DNA of 64,000 nt, from the NCBI RefSeq assembly GCF_005771675.1, contig NZ_VAJM01000006.1, positions 301,784 to 365,783 on the forward strand, in the 5' to 3' direction. The DNA comes from Hymenobacter jeollabukensis. GTDB taxonomy: Bacteria; Bacteroidota; Bacteroidia; Cytophagales; Hymenobacteraceae. Positions 8,293 through 16,137 of the stretch are shown here, piece after piece; the first letter of the stretch is position 1; every line of letters starts with the position of its first letter. The notes beneath the pieces were generated by a model. It saw only the letters and a list, made by a program, of their open reading frames with translations, was not told where the DNA came from and did not search any database. Both the position numbers and the translations under genes were made by a program.

Positions 8293-9120
8293 ATGAATGT
8301 CACATCCATTGCCGTGCTCGGCTGCGGCTGGCTGGGCCTGCCGCTGGCCCGGGCGCTGGCCGAAGCGGGCCACCATGTGGCCGGCAGCAGCACCACGCCC
8401 GACAAGCTGCCCCTGCTGGCCGCCGCCGGCATTTCGCCCCACCTGCTGCGCCTCGGTCCCGACACCACGGCGGCCGACGTAGCGCCGCTGCTGGCCGGGG
8501 CCGAGGTGCTGGTCGTCAGCGTGCCGCCTTCCCGCGCCGCCGCCGACCGCACTGCCTACGCCCGCGCCCTGCAGCCCGTGGCCGATGCCTTGGCTGCCGC
8601 CACGGTACAATCCGTGCTGTTCATCAGCTCCACCGGCGTGTACCCCGACGAACCGCGTCCGATGAGCGAAACCGACGCCGTGGCCGTTCCCGAATCCGAA
8701 AACCACCTCCTGCGGGCCGAAGCCCTGTTTCAGCAGCCCGGCCGGCCCTGGCAAACCACCGTGCTGCGCCTCGGTGGCCTGATGGGTCCCGGCCGGGCGC
8801 CGGGCCGCTTCCTGGTCGGGCGCATCGACCTGCCCCAGCCCATAGCCCCCGTCAACATGCTGCACCTCGACGACGCCGTGGGCGTCAGTCGGGCCATTAT
8901 TGAGCAGGGCGTATGGAGCCGTACGCTCAACGTGTGTGCCGCCGGGCATCCGTCGCGCCAGCAGTTCTACGAGGCCGCGGCGGCACAGCTTGGGCTACCG
9001 GCGCCGCAGTTCCTGCCCGATGGGAAAGGTGGTAAGCAAATCAATACCGATGCCTTGCGAAGTGCCGTAGCGTACGATTTCCGCCACGACGTCCCGCTGG
9101 CGGCCCTGCCCTACTGCTAA
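8293..9120 (+). CDS. NAD(P)-binding SDR/epimerase-like protein (YeeZ-type)
   Basis: A 275-residue Rossmann protein with the dinucleotide motif GCGWLGLPLARALAEAGHHV, then FISSTGVYPDEP (the Ser-Thr-x-Val-Tyr signature of extended SDRs) and NMLHLDDAVGVSRAII. It resembles E. coli YeeZ-type NAD-dependent epimerase-like proteins, whose substrate is not known to me. ATG 8293 begins the Rossmann strand. It is divergent from the DECR-type reductase and followed after 26 bases by the FAD oxidoreductase. Confidence 0.75.
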   Translation: MNVTSIAVLGCGWLGLPLARALAEAGHHVAGSSTTPDKLPLLAAAGISPHLLRLGPDTTAADVAPLLAGAEVLVVSVPPSRAAADRTAYARALQPVADALAAATVQSVLFISSTGVYPDEPRPMSETDAVAVPESENHLLRAEALFQQPGRPWQTTVLRLGGLMGPGRAPGRFLVGRIDLPQPIAPVNMLHLDDAVGVSRAIIEQGVWSRTLNVCAAGHPSRQQFYEAAAAQLGLPAPQFLPDGKGGKQINTDALRSAVAYDFRHDVPLAALPYC

Positions 9121-9133
9121 ACGCCAGCCGCTG

Positions 9134-9141
9134 TACCTTTG
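9134..9141 (+). promoter_or_regulatory. -7 box TACCTTTG, 5 nt before a GTG start
   Basis: Exact match to the Bacteroidota -7 consensus TAnnTTTG. Only 5 bases separate it from the GTG start codon, so the transcript may begin at or next to the start codon. No clear -33 TTTG is visible. Confidence 0.55.
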
Positions 9142-9146
9142 CCGTT

Positions 9147-10397
9147 GTGAAAGACCTGCTGACTGCCGACGTGGCCGTGCTGGGCGGCGGGGCCGCCGGC
9201 TTTTTCGGGGCCATTGCCTGCGCCGAAGCCAACCCCGAACTGACGGTACTCCTGCTCGAAAAAACCACCAAGCTGCTGAGCAAGGTGCGCGTGTCGGGCG
9301 GCGGGCGCTGCAACGTGACGCACCACTGCTTTCAGCCCGTGGAGCTGGCCCGGCACTACCCCCGCGGCGGCAAGCAGCTGCAGGAGCCCTTCCGGCAGTT
9401 CGGCGCCCAGGACACGGTGCGCTGGTTCGAAGCCCGCGGCGTGAAGCTCAAGGCCGAGTCCGACGGCCGCATGTTCCCCGTCACCGATTCCAGCGAAACC
9501 ATTGCCCAGGCCCTCGAAGACGCCGCCCGCCGCGCCGACGTGCGCGTGCTCACCAGCACCGGCGCCGACCACATTGAGCCGCTGGCGGAAAGCGGCTTCC
9601 GGCTGACGTTGAGCGGCGCGCAGGCTCCAGCTAAGGTATTGCAGGTGCGCAAGCTGCTGATAGCCACCGGCGGCAACCCCAAGTCCAGCGGCTACGACTG
9701 GCTGCGGCAGCTGGGCCACTCGGTGCAGGAGCCGGTGCCGTCGCTGTTCACCTTCAACGTGCCCAACTCCCCGCTCAAGGAGCTGATGGGCGTAAGCGTG
9801 CCGCACGCCCGCGTGGTGCTGGCCGGCGAAAAGCTGGAGTACGAGGGCCCGCTGCTCATCACCCACTGGGGGGTGAGTGGCCCGGCCGTGCTCAAGCTTT
9901 CGGCCTGGGGCGCCCGCCGCCTGCACGAGCTGCAATACACCGGCACGGCCCTCATCAGCTGGCTGCCCGCGCAGCAGGAGGAGCCGCTGCGGCAGTGGCT
10001 GCACCAGTTCCGGGCCAATAATGGCAAGAAAACCGTGCTGGCCAACCCGCTCTTTGGACTGCCCCAGCGCCTGTGGCGCAGCCTGGTGGAGCAGGCCGAC
10101 ATCGGCACCGAAACGCGCTGGAGCGAGCTGGCCGGCAAGCTGCAAAACCGCCTGATCGAGCTGCTACTGCGCATGCCGCTACAGGTGCGCGGCAAGACCA
10201 CCTTCAAGGAGGAATTCGTGACCTGCGGCGGCATTCCGCTGACCGAGTTAAACCTGAAGACCCTGGAAAGCCGCAAGGTGCCCGGCCTGCACTTCGCCGG
10301 CGAGGTACTCGACATCGACGGCATTACCGGCGGCTTCAACTTCCAGGCCGCCTGGACGACCGGCTATTTGGCCGGCCGGGCTATGGCGGGGCGCTAA
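9147..10397 (+). CDS. HI0933/BaiN-family NAD(P)/FAD-dependent oxidoreductase
   Basis: A 416-residue flavoprotein of the HI0933 (BaiN/YhiN-like) family. The FAD-binding motif is VLGGGAAGFFGAIACAE, followed by LEKTTKLLSKVRVSGGGRCNVTH, a hallmark of this family. A second nucleotide motif ATGGNPKSSGYDW and the C-terminal block GLHFAGEVLDIDGITGGFNFQAAWTTG are also typical. Family members include flavin-dependent reductases of unknown or bile-acid-type substrates. It starts with GTG, supported by the -7 box just upstream. Its 3' end overlaps the convergent hypothetical gene by 4 bases. Confidence 0.9.
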   Translation: MKDLLTADVAVLGGGAAGFFGAIACAEANPELTVLLLEKTTKLLSKVRVSGGGRCNVTHHCFQPVELARHYPRGGKQLQEPFRQFGAQDTVRWFEARGVKLKAESDGRMFPVTDSSETIAQALEDAARRADVRVLTSTGADHIEPLAESGFRLTLSGAQAPAKVLQVRKLLIATGGNPKSSGYDWLRQLGHSVQEPVPSLFTFNVPNSPLKELMGVSVPHARVVLAGEKLEYEGPLLITHWGVSGPAVLKLSAWGARRLHELQYTGTALISWLPAQQEEPLRQWLHQFRANNGKKTVLANPLFGLPQRLWRSLVEQADIGTETRWSELAGKLQNRLIELLLRMPLQVRGKTTFKEEFVTCGGIPLTELNLKTLESRKVPGLHFAGEVLDIDGITGGFNFQAAWTTGYLAGRAMAGR

Positions 10398-10927
10398 GGC
10401 TCTCCCATGCGCAGCTGATGGTCGCTGGCTACGTTTCTTAGTCGCTCGATCAGGGCGGTGCCGCAGAAAAGCATATGGTCCGAGTGATTAATGAATAGTA
10501 TCCATTGATAATGGCAGTCTACTATGCCCCACTCCTGGAGGCGGCGGGCTTGCGGGCCGAGCGTTTCCACTATTGTCCAGGCAGCCGGACTGCGGGCTTG
10601 ATACCACCACATTTTAGGGTCCGAAATGCCTTCTTGAGCAAAAAAGAACACTGACTCATCAGGCTGCCATAACGCCCGCAGCAATTGTAGTTTCTCCTCG
10701 TCCACAGCTGCGTCCACATCCGGTAGACCTGTGCGTGGTAAGTCGGGGCGTAGCCGCGTCCAGAGCAGAACTGCCTGGCGGGATTTGTAATTCGGGTCGG
10801 CAAAAGTACCATTCACTCGCTTCTCCACCGCCGGCCACTCCGCCAAGCCCAGCGGCTGAAATTGCGCTGGGGTCAGCCCCAGCTCCTGCCGCGCCCGTTC
10901 TATTTCCTGCCGGATATCCGTCCACAT
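10394..10927 (-). CDS. Hypothetical protein
   Basis: A 177-residue soluble protein that I do not recognise. It is Trp- and Arg-rich with no signal sequence or membrane helix. It overlaps the end of the FAD oxidoreductase by 4 bases in convergent orientation. Codon use is somewhat less GC-rich than in neighbouring enzymes. It may be a structural or immunity-like protein, but nothing in the sequence fixes its role. Confidence 0.6.
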   Translation of the reverse strand: MWTDIRQEIERARQELGLTPAQFQPLGLAEWPAVEKRVNGTFADPNYKSRQAVLLWTRLRPDLPRTGLPDVDAAVDEEKLQLLRALWQPDESVFFFAQEGISDPKMWWYQARSPAAWTIVETLGPQARRLQEWGIVDCHYQWILFINHSDHMLFCGTALIERLRNVASDHQLRMGEP

Positions 10928-11028
10928 ATCAGCGTTAACATACCATTTCTACTGCAACCTTCTCCCCGGCTCCGCAGTAAAGTAGCTTATCCATCCGGAC
11001 CCTTTCCAAACCAAAACTCCAAAACATC

Positions 11029-11499
11029 ATGGCAGCTGAAAATAATAAGGCTCTGCACAGCGTACTCAACGAACTGGTAGAAACCCTGAAAGACGGTGAG
11101 CGGGGCTATTCTGAAGCCCTGACCGACGTAAAAGACCAAGACCTCAAGGACGTATTCAAGAAGTACGCCCTGCAGCGTGACGGCTTCCTCACGGAGTTGG
11201 AAGGCGCCATGCACAAGCTGAACCTGCACCCCGAAAGTGCCGACGAAAGCAAAACGGATTCCATCATTGGCACCGCCCACCGCGCCTGGATCAACATCAA
11301 GTCGGTGGTGACCGGCAACGACCGCCACGCCATCCTGGCCGAGTGCGAGCGGGGTGAAGACTACGCCAAGAAAGCCTACGAAAAAGCCTCCAAGGCCGAA
11401 GGCGTTCCGTCCGACATCAAAGCCATCATCGATAAGCAGTTCAGCGGCATCCGCGAAGCCCACGACACCATCCGCGGCCTGCGCGACTCGTCGAAGTAG
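11029..11499 (+). CDS. PA2169-type four-helix-bundle protein (DUF2383-like)
   Basis: A 156-residue helical protein matching the PA2169/DUF2383 bundle family: an opening NKALHSVLNELVETLKDGERGY, a central KYALQRDGFLTELEGAM, and AECERGEDYAKKAYEKA. These are ferritin-like four-helix bundles, often stress-related; a metal site is possible through the Glu and His residues but has not been shown. The stop codon TAG is immediately followed by the GGATT repeat, then by a strong terminator. Confidence 0.88.
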   Translation: MAAENNKALHSVLNELVETLKDGERGYSEALTDVKDQDLKDVFKKYALQRDGFLTELEGAMHKLNLHPESADESKTDSIIGTAHRAWINIKSVVTGNDRHAILAECERGEDYAKKAYEKASKAEGVPSDIKAIIDKQFSGIREAHDTIRGLRDSSK

Positions 11500-11547
11500 A
11501 CCACGGATTCAACGGATTTTTCGGATTACCCGGATTTCGTAGACGGA
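11497..11547 (+). repeat. Stop-codon-adjacent GGATT repeat, copy b
   Basis: Starts at the TAG stop of the PA2169-type gene: TAG-ACCACGGATTC, then AACGGATTT, TTCGGATTA, CCCGGATTT and GTAGACGGA. It has the same gene-relative orientation as the copies at 7229-7280 and 11748-11801. Confidence 0.8.
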
Positions 11548-11574
11548 TACGTTCCGTCGGCCGCGTAACCCGAT

Positions 11575-11615
11575 AAGACAGAAAGGCCACCTCGTTGAGG
11601 TGGCCTTTCTGTCTT
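11575..11615. terminator. Bidirectional Rho-independent terminator
   Basis: Perfect 19-bp stem (11575-11593 and 11597-11615) with 3-nt loop, built around AAAGGCCACCTC. It lies between the PA2169-type gene and the convergent DEAD-box helicase and can serve both. Confidence 0.8.
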
Positions 11616-11747
11616 CTACTTGTTATCGATTCAATCAGCGGCGTGGTTCATGGAGCTGTAATCTGTCTGAACCATACGTTATACTGCTACTTGTAATTGG
11701 TATTCCAGCCTAAAACAAGCCCCACAGCGTTGAGCCGTGGCTCCATT

Positions 11748-11801
11748 TAATCGTCTACAAAATCCGCGGAATCCGAAAAATCCGTCGAATCCGTGGTCTT
11801 A
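11748..11801 (-). repeat. Stop-codon-adjacent GGATT repeat, copy c
   Basis: On the minus strand it reads TAA-GACCACGGATTCGACGG, further GGATT units, then GTAGACGATTA. The first three bases are the stop codon of the DEAD-box helicase. Confidence 0.8.
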
Positions 11802-13709
11802 TTCGTCGAAGCCACCGCCTTCGTTACGGTCGCGGCGGGGCTTGTAGCCGCCTTCGCGGTTGCCGCCGTAGCTGCTGCCGCCGCGGTTGCCGTAGCTGCC
11901 GCCTTCACGGTTGCCGCCGCGGTAGCCGCCTTCACGGTTGCCACCACCGTAGCCGCCCGAGCGTTGACCGCCGCCGTAGCCACCGCGGTTGCCGCCGTAG
12001 CCACCCTCACGGTTGCCGCCGCCGTAGCCGCCTTCGCGACGCTGGTAGCCCCCTTCACGCGGGCCACCGAAGCTGCGGCGCGGCCGCTCTTCGCCACCTT
12101 CGCCACCCTCGGCGCCGGCTTCGCGCTGCGTAGCCAGGCTGAACGATACCGGACGACCGTACAGCGAGGTGCGACCCAGTTGCTCCACGATTTCGGTTAC
12201 GTTCTCGTTCGGCACTTCCACGAAGCTGAACTTATCGTACAGCTCGATGTCGCCGACGCGGCCCGGGGCGATGCTCGAGGACGACACGATCAGGTCGACC
12301 AGGTCGCGCGGGTGCAGGCGGTCTTTCTTGCCCATGGTCACGAACAGGCGGGTGTAGCCCTCGCGCGGCGTGCCTTTCTGGCGGTCGGCTTCCAAGCCTT
12401 TGTCGGCCTGCTTGCTTTCCTTCATCACCATTTTGAGCAGGGCGGCGGCAATGTCCAGCGACGTTACCTCCTCTTCCTGGTCGATCAGGCGCTGGACGCG
12501 GCCGATGTGCTTCTCCAGGTTGCCCTTCTCGATGATTTCCTTGATCTGGCCGAGCAGCACGGTGGTTTTCACCTCCGACACGTCCTCGAAGGACGGAATA
12601 CGCTCCTGCTTGATCTGCGCCTTGGTGAAGCGCATGATGTCGCGCAGCTTGTAAATGTCGCGGCCCGACACGAAGGTGAAGGCCTTGCCCGATTTACCCG
12701 CGCGGCCGGTGCGGCCGATGCGGTGCACGTAGTATTCCTCGTCGGCGGGCAGGTCGTAGTTGATAACGGCCTCCACGTTGTCCACGTCGATGCCGCGGGC
12801 GGCTACGTCGGTGGCCACCAGCACCTCCAGGGTGCTCTTGCGGAATTTATCGAGGGTGTTCTGACGAGCCTGCTGGCTCATGTCGCCGTGCAGGCCGTCG
12901 GCGAAGTAGCCCTTGGCCTGCAGGTCAGCCACGATTTCGTCGACCATGCGCTTGGTGTTGGCAAACACGATGACCGATTTCAGGCTGTACATGTCGATTA
13001 CGCGCGACAGCACATCTTTTTTCTGCGGGCCGCGCACCTCGTAGTAGGCCTGCTCGATGTTCGAGACGGTCATCTCCTGGTGGTTGACCTTCACGATCTG
13101 CGGATCCTTCTGGTACTTCTTGGTCAGCTCCATGATGGGCCGGCTCATGGTAGCCGAGAAGAACACCGTCTGGCGCTCCTCCGGCATCTGCGACAGCACC
13201 GTTTCGATGTCGTCACGGAAGCCCATGTCCAGCATTTCATCCGCCTCGTCGAGGATGATCATTTTGCACTGGTCCAGCTTCAGCGTACCGCGCTGCAAGT
13301 GGTCCATCACGCGGCCGGGGGTACCGATTACCACCTGCACGCCGCGCTCCAGGGCCTTAAACTGCCGGTCGTACGACGAGCCGCCGTAGATGGGCACCAC
13401 GGCCAGGCCGCGCTTGTACTTACCGAGTTTTTGGATTTCGCCGGACACCTGCACTGCCAGCTCGCGGGTGGGGCAGAGCACGAGCACCTGCACCTCGCGA
13501 GAGTCGGCGTCGACTTTCTCGATGGCGGGGATGCTGAACGCGGCGGTTTTGCCGGTACCCGTCTGGGCCTGACCGATGACGTCGTGGCCTTCGAGCAACA
13601 CAGGAATGGCGGCCGTCTGGATGGGCGAGGCTTCCTCGTAGCCCATGTCCGTGATGGCGCGCTGCACCTCTTGCGAGAGGTTCAGCTCTTCAAATTTTAC
13701 TTTCTCCAT
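11799..13709 (-). CDS. DEAD-box RNA helicase (CsdA/DeaD type) with RGG-like tail
   Basis: ATP-dependent RNA helicase, 636 residues, expected to remodel structured RNA and assist ribosome assembly or cold adaptation. Q motif around SPIQTAAIP, Walker A AQTGTGKT (48-55), TPGR, DEAD (154-157), SAT (185-187), ATDVAARGIDV and YVHRIGRTGRAG are all intact. A DbpA-type RNA-binding fold (RLFVTMGKKDRLHPRDLVDLI) follows, then a Gly/Arg/Tyr/Asn-rich tail of about 90 residues with repeated GGGNREGGY units. The start MEKVKFEELN (13709) is preferred because it directly precedes the Q-motif region. The leader is long (about 165 nt from the predicted promoter), as in cold-regulated helicases. Confidence 0.93.
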   Translation of the reverse strand: MEKVKFEELNLSQEVQRAITDMGYEEASPIQTAAIPVLLEGHDVIGQAQTGTGKTAAFSIPAIEKVDADSREVQVLVLCPTRELAVQVSGEIQKLGKYKRGLAVVPIYGGSSYDRQFKALERGVQVVIGTPGRVMDHLQRGTLKLDQCKMIILDEADEMLDMGFRDDIETVLSQMPEERQTVFFSATMSRPIMELTKKYQKDPQIVKVNHQEMTVSNIEQAYYEVRGPQKKDVLSRVIDMYSLKSVIVFANTKRMVDEIVADLQAKGYFADGLHGDMSQQARQNTLDKFRKSTLEVLVATDVAARGIDVDNVEAVINYDLPADEEYYVHRIGRTGRAGKSGKAFTFVSGRDIYKLRDIMRFTKAQIKQERIPSFEDVSEVKTTVLLGQIKEIIEKGNLEKHIGRVQRLIDQEEEVTSLDIAAALLKMVMKESKQADKGLEADRQKGTPREGYTRLFVTMGKKDRLHPRDLVDLIVSSSSIAPGRVGDIELYDKFSFVEVPNENVTEIVEQLGRTSLYGRPVSFSLATQREAGAEGGEGGEERPRRSFGGPREGGYQRREGGYGGGNREGGYGGNRGGYGGGQRSGGYGGGNREGGYRGGNREGGSYGNRGGSSYGGNREGGYKPRRDRNEGGGFDE

Positions 13710-13882
13710 GATGTTGGTAGGGAGTGATTGAAACGGCAATCGGAAACCAGCGCGTTCCTTTCCCTACGCAACACGACAGGACAACGGACGACGACAGCAG
13801 ACAGACTCTCTTTTTCTTGAGGCAAGCGGCAGACAACACTACCGCCTCGGCCGGGACGCGGACCGATTTGCAATTGCGGGTG

Positions 13883-13890
13883 CAAAGATA
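13883..13890 (-). promoter_or_regulatory. -7 box TATCTTTG of the DEAD-box helicase
   Basis: Minus strand TATCTTTGCACCC matches TAnnTTTG exactly. Transcription would start near 13876, giving a leader of about 165 nt. A good -33 element is not evident. Confidence 0.6.
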
Positions 13891-14076
13891 CGGAAAATAT
13901 AGCCGAATAGCGAGGTAGTATAGTAATCTACCGCCGCCGTGCCTCCAACCCGGCCCGGCCCGGCGCCCTTGCGAGCGGCCAGCCAGCGAATTGCAGCCCT
14001 ACTCGCCGCATCGTTGCCCCTGCCGGACGTAATACCCCGGCCATTAGTTCCGCCCGCCGCCGACTGCCCCAAAACA

Positions 14077-14108
14077 AAGCGGCCCGCCTCAGCTGAGGCG
14101 GGCCGCTT
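14077..14108 (-). terminator. Rho-independent terminator of the cold-shock gene
   Basis: Perfect 32-base palindrome built on AAGCGGCCCGCCTCAG and its complement, followed on the minus strand by a T-rich tract (TTGTTTT). It lies 33 bases beyond the csp stop codon. Confidence 0.8.
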
Positions 14109-14141
14109 GGGCGACGGTAGGTCCGTAGCAGGCAGCGCGAA

Positions 14142-14333
14142 CTAGGCGCGGCGTACTTGCACGGCGTTCAGGCCCTTGCGGCCCTGCTCCACCTCGAATT
14201 GAACTTTGTCGTTTTCGCGGATTTCGTCGATGAGGCCGGTTACGTGTACGAAGATGTCTTCGCCGGTCGCGTCGTTTTTGATGAAACCAAAGCCTTTGGT
14301 TTCATTGAAGAATTTTACCGTTCCAGTCTGCAT
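14142..14333 (-). CDS. Cold-shock domain protein (CspA family)
   Basis: A 63-residue OB-fold RNA chaperone that binds single-stranded RNA and DNA. The start MQTGTVKFFNETKGFGFIK at 14333 is the canonical CSD N-terminus; a longer in-frame start would add 15 non-homologous residues. RNP1 is KGFGFIK and RNP2 is DIFVHV. The leader is about 100 nt and carries, directly before the ATG, a sequence identical to the 3' end of 16S rRNA (see separate entry). It has its own promoter and terminator, so it is probably monocistronic. Functionally it pairs with the DEAD-box helicase upstream. Confidence 0.95.
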   Translation of the reverse strand: MQTGTVKFFNETKGFGFIKNDATGEDIFVHVTGLIDEIRENDKVQFEVEQGRKGLNAVQVRRA

Positions 14334-14335
14334 GG

Positions 14336-14347
14336 TAAGGAGGTGAT
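14336..14347 (-). promoter_or_regulatory. Anti-Shine-Dalgarno-like sequence before csp ATG
   Basis: The mRNA reads AUCACCUCCUUA-CC-AUG. The 12-mer equals the conserved 3' terminus of bacterial 16S rRNA rather than its complement, so it cannot act as a normal ribosome binding site. A related run, AUCACUCCCUACC, precedes the DEAD-box helicase start (complement of 13718-13730). Confidence 0.6.
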
Positions 14348-14440
14348 GAAGGAAACTATTTAAGCCAAACCGCGCCAAAACTCTGCATCAGCCATTACAG
14401 CTGGGGCAACGAAACGGAAGCATTTTATCTTAAACGCCGG

Positions 14441-14470
14441 TAAATATAGAGGTATTTGTTTGCTAGGCAA
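14441..14470 (-). promoter_or_regulatory. Predicted promoter of the cold-shock gene
   Basis: On the minus strand TTG (14468-14470), 19 bases, then TATATTTA (14441-14448), close to the Bacteroidota TTTG / TAnnTTTG arrangement. It predicts a leader of about 100 nt. Confidence 0.5.
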
Positions 14471-14559
14471 GCGCCTTCGACCGACCGAAAGTCGCCCCGC
14501 TTGCTAAATTTATTGGCATAAACTACCTTGGCGACGCCAACCCACTTAGCCCCCCCCTC

Positions 14560-15258
14560 ATGACGTTCGACGACCTTCTCGCCCAGCTGCGCGCCTTGGG
14601 CAGCGAGCAGACTCGCAAAACCTACCTGCGCCACGGCTTCGGCGACAACACGTTCGGGGTGAGCTTTGCCCACTTCGGGGCGCTAAAAAAGCAACTCGTC
14701 GGGCGTGGCAAGGATAAAAACCTGGCCCAGCAGCTGGCGCGGCAGCTCTGGCAATCCGGCTACTACGACGCCCGTACGCTGGCCACCATGATTGCCGATC
14801 CGCAGCAGTTCACGCCCGCCGAAGCCGATGCCTGGGCTGCCGACGTGACCAACCACAGCCTCGCCGATGCGCTGGCCGGCCTTCTCGCGGGCACCGACTT
14901 TGCCTGGGCCAAGGTCGCCGAATGGACCCAGGCCGCCGGCGAATACCCACAGCGCCTGGGCTACGCGCTGCTGAGCCGCCTGGCCCTGCAAGACAGCGGC
15001 GCCCCGGATGCCGCCTTTGTGCCTTACGTCACGCGCATCGAGCAGCAGCTGCAAACGGCCCCGAACCGGGCGAAGGAAGGCATGAACGGGGCGCTGATTG
15101 CCATCGGCAGCCGCAGTGAGGGCCTGCGTGAGCAGGTGGAAAGCGCCGCCGACCGCATCGGGCCCGTTGTTATCGACCACGGCGACACGGCCTGCCAGAC
15201 GCCCGCCATCCGGCCGTACCTGGCCAAGATATGGGCAAGAAAAGCGGTAAAGGCTTAA
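14560..15258 (+). CDS. DNA alkylation repair protein, AlkD-like
   Basis: A 232-residue all-helical HEAT-repeat-like protein. It shows the family opening TRKTYLRHGFGDNTFGVSFAHFGALKKQL, then LAQQLWQSGYYDARTLATMI and the WTQAAGEYPQRLGYALLSRLA segment. AlkD-type proteins are DNA glycosylases that remove bulky or positively charged alkylated bases without flipping them. I do not assign the exact catalytic residues. ATG at 14560 follows a C-rich stretch with no Shine-Dalgarno. A terminator follows 14 bases after the stop. Confidence 0.82.
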   Translation: MTFDDLLAQLRALGSEQTRKTYLRHGFGDNTFGVSFAHFGALKKQLVGRGKDKNLAQQLARQLWQSGYYDARTLATMIADPQQFTPAEADAWAADVTNHSLADALAGLLAGTDFAWAKVAEWTQAAGEYPQRLGYALLSRLALQDSGAPDAAFVPYVTRIEQQLQTAPNRAKEGMNGALIAIGSRSEGLREQVESAADRIGPVVIDHGDTACQTPAIRPYLAKIWARKAVKA

Positions 15259-15271
15259 TCGTTCGGGCAAT

Positions 15272-15311
15272 AAAAAGGCCCCGGAAGCGACGCTGCTTCC
15301 GGGGCCTTTTT
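15272..15311. terminator. Rho-independent terminator
   Basis: 17-bp stem AAAAAGGCCCCGGAAGC (15272-15288) pairing with 15295-15311, ending in five T. It lies between convergent genes and can act in both directions. Confidence 0.85.
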
Positions 15312-15330
15312 GTCGCTTACGCAGAGTCCA

Positions 15331-16041
15331 TTAGCGCCGCCGGTTGCGGCGGTCATTCTGCTCGTCATCGTAGTGGTAGCGGCCATCGTGGCCGTCGTGG
15401 GCCCGGTCGCGGCCGGGGTAGTCGTCGTAGCGGCGGTCATCCTCGCGGTAGCGGCCGCCCTGGCTGCTGCCGTCGTAGCCATCATGGCCGTACCGGTCGT
15501 TGATCGGGCGGACCTGCTCGCCGGGGCGGCCGTAGCCGGAGGGCCGCTCGCGGGCGGGGCCGCGGTCGTCGTAGGGGTCCTGGAAACGCCGGCGGCTTTC
15601 GGGGCGGTCTACTTCGTGGCCGCGGCGCCAGCGCGCGTCTTCGTCGGAGTAGTAGCCGCGGCCGCCGCGGTAGTCGCCCTCGTACTGGCCGGGACCTAGG
15701 CCGCCGTGGAAGGCGCTGGGATTCTGCCGCTCGCGGGAAGTGCTGAAGGAATCGGTGTCGTACGGGTCGTTGTACTCGGAGCGGCGGCCGTAGCTAAACG
15801 AGCCCGGGTCGCGGCCGTAGTCGCCGCGGGGCTGGCTGCGGTCGTAATCATCGTACCGGTCGCCGCGCTGCTGATTGTCGTGGGCGTAGCGGCTGCCGGG
15901 GCGCGGCTCGGGGCGGCGCCGGTCGTCGGACTGGCGGCGGTGGTCTTCGTCGTGGCGGCTGCGGGGCTGGCGGTAGCGCGGCTCGTCTTCGGGGCGCCGG
16001 TCGTTCATGGGTCGAAATTCGAAATCCTGTTCGTAGGGCAT
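15331..16041 (-). CDS. Low-complexity Arg/Asp/Tyr-rich protein
   Basis: A 236-residue protein with no recognised domain. It is almost wholly disordered by composition: R, D, Y, G, E, P and Q dominate, with many RY, DDR, RRR and YDD units, and almost no hydrophobic core. No signal peptide or membrane helix. A coding role is supported by the long open frame, the flanking terminator and the strong compositional consistency, but a shadow frame on the plus strand is also open over much of it. Charge-patterned R/D/Y proteins often bind nucleic acid or form condensates; this is inference. The csp and RGG-tailed helicase genes lie within 4 kb. Confidence 0.65.
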   Translation of the reverse strand: MPYEQDFEFRPMNDRRPEDEPRYRQPRSRHDEDHRRQSDDRRRPEPRPGSRYAHDNQQRGDRYDDYDRSQPRGDYGRDPGSFSYGRRSEYNDPYDTDSFSTSRERQNPSAFHGGLGPGQYEGDYRGGRGYYSDEDARWRRGHEVDRPESRRRFQDPYDDRGPARERPSGYGRPGEQVRPINDRYGHDGYDGSSQGGRYREDDRRYDDYPGRDRAHDGHDGRYHYDDEQNDRRNRRR

Positions 16042-16137
16042 GGCTGTGGGTGCATTGGTTGGAACTAGGGTGTACTGCCGGGCCGCGGCGAAGGTTTTTG
16101 CGTAGCAGTTTCTTCCTTTGCGCCCTCACTCCTGCTC

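Larger units (their letters stand above)
13710..14141. other. Non-coding region between helicase and cold-shock gene
   Basis: No convincing gene in these 432 bases. It holds the helicase leader (to about 13876), its -7 box, and the terminator of the cold-shock gene near 14077-14108. The rest is GC-rich sequence without a recognisable element. Confidence 0.6.

Noticed and set aside
11817..12110. Periodic GC-rich sequence as a CRISPR-like or tandem-repeat array
   Set aside because: The periodicity is that of codons for GGNREGGY units in the helicase tail; there are no spacers.
11793..13727. Plus-strand 644-codon frame opposite the DEAD-box helicase
   Set aside because: The minus-strand frame has all helicase motifs; the plus frame is low-complexity Ala/Val and is its shadow.
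14334..14363. AAGGAGGTGAT on the plus strand as a Shine-Dalgarno for a tiny gene (GTG/ATG then five codons)
   Set aside because: The product would be only MKETI, and the sequence lies in the leader of the minus-strand cold-shock gene. The interesting reading is its complement in the csp mRNA.
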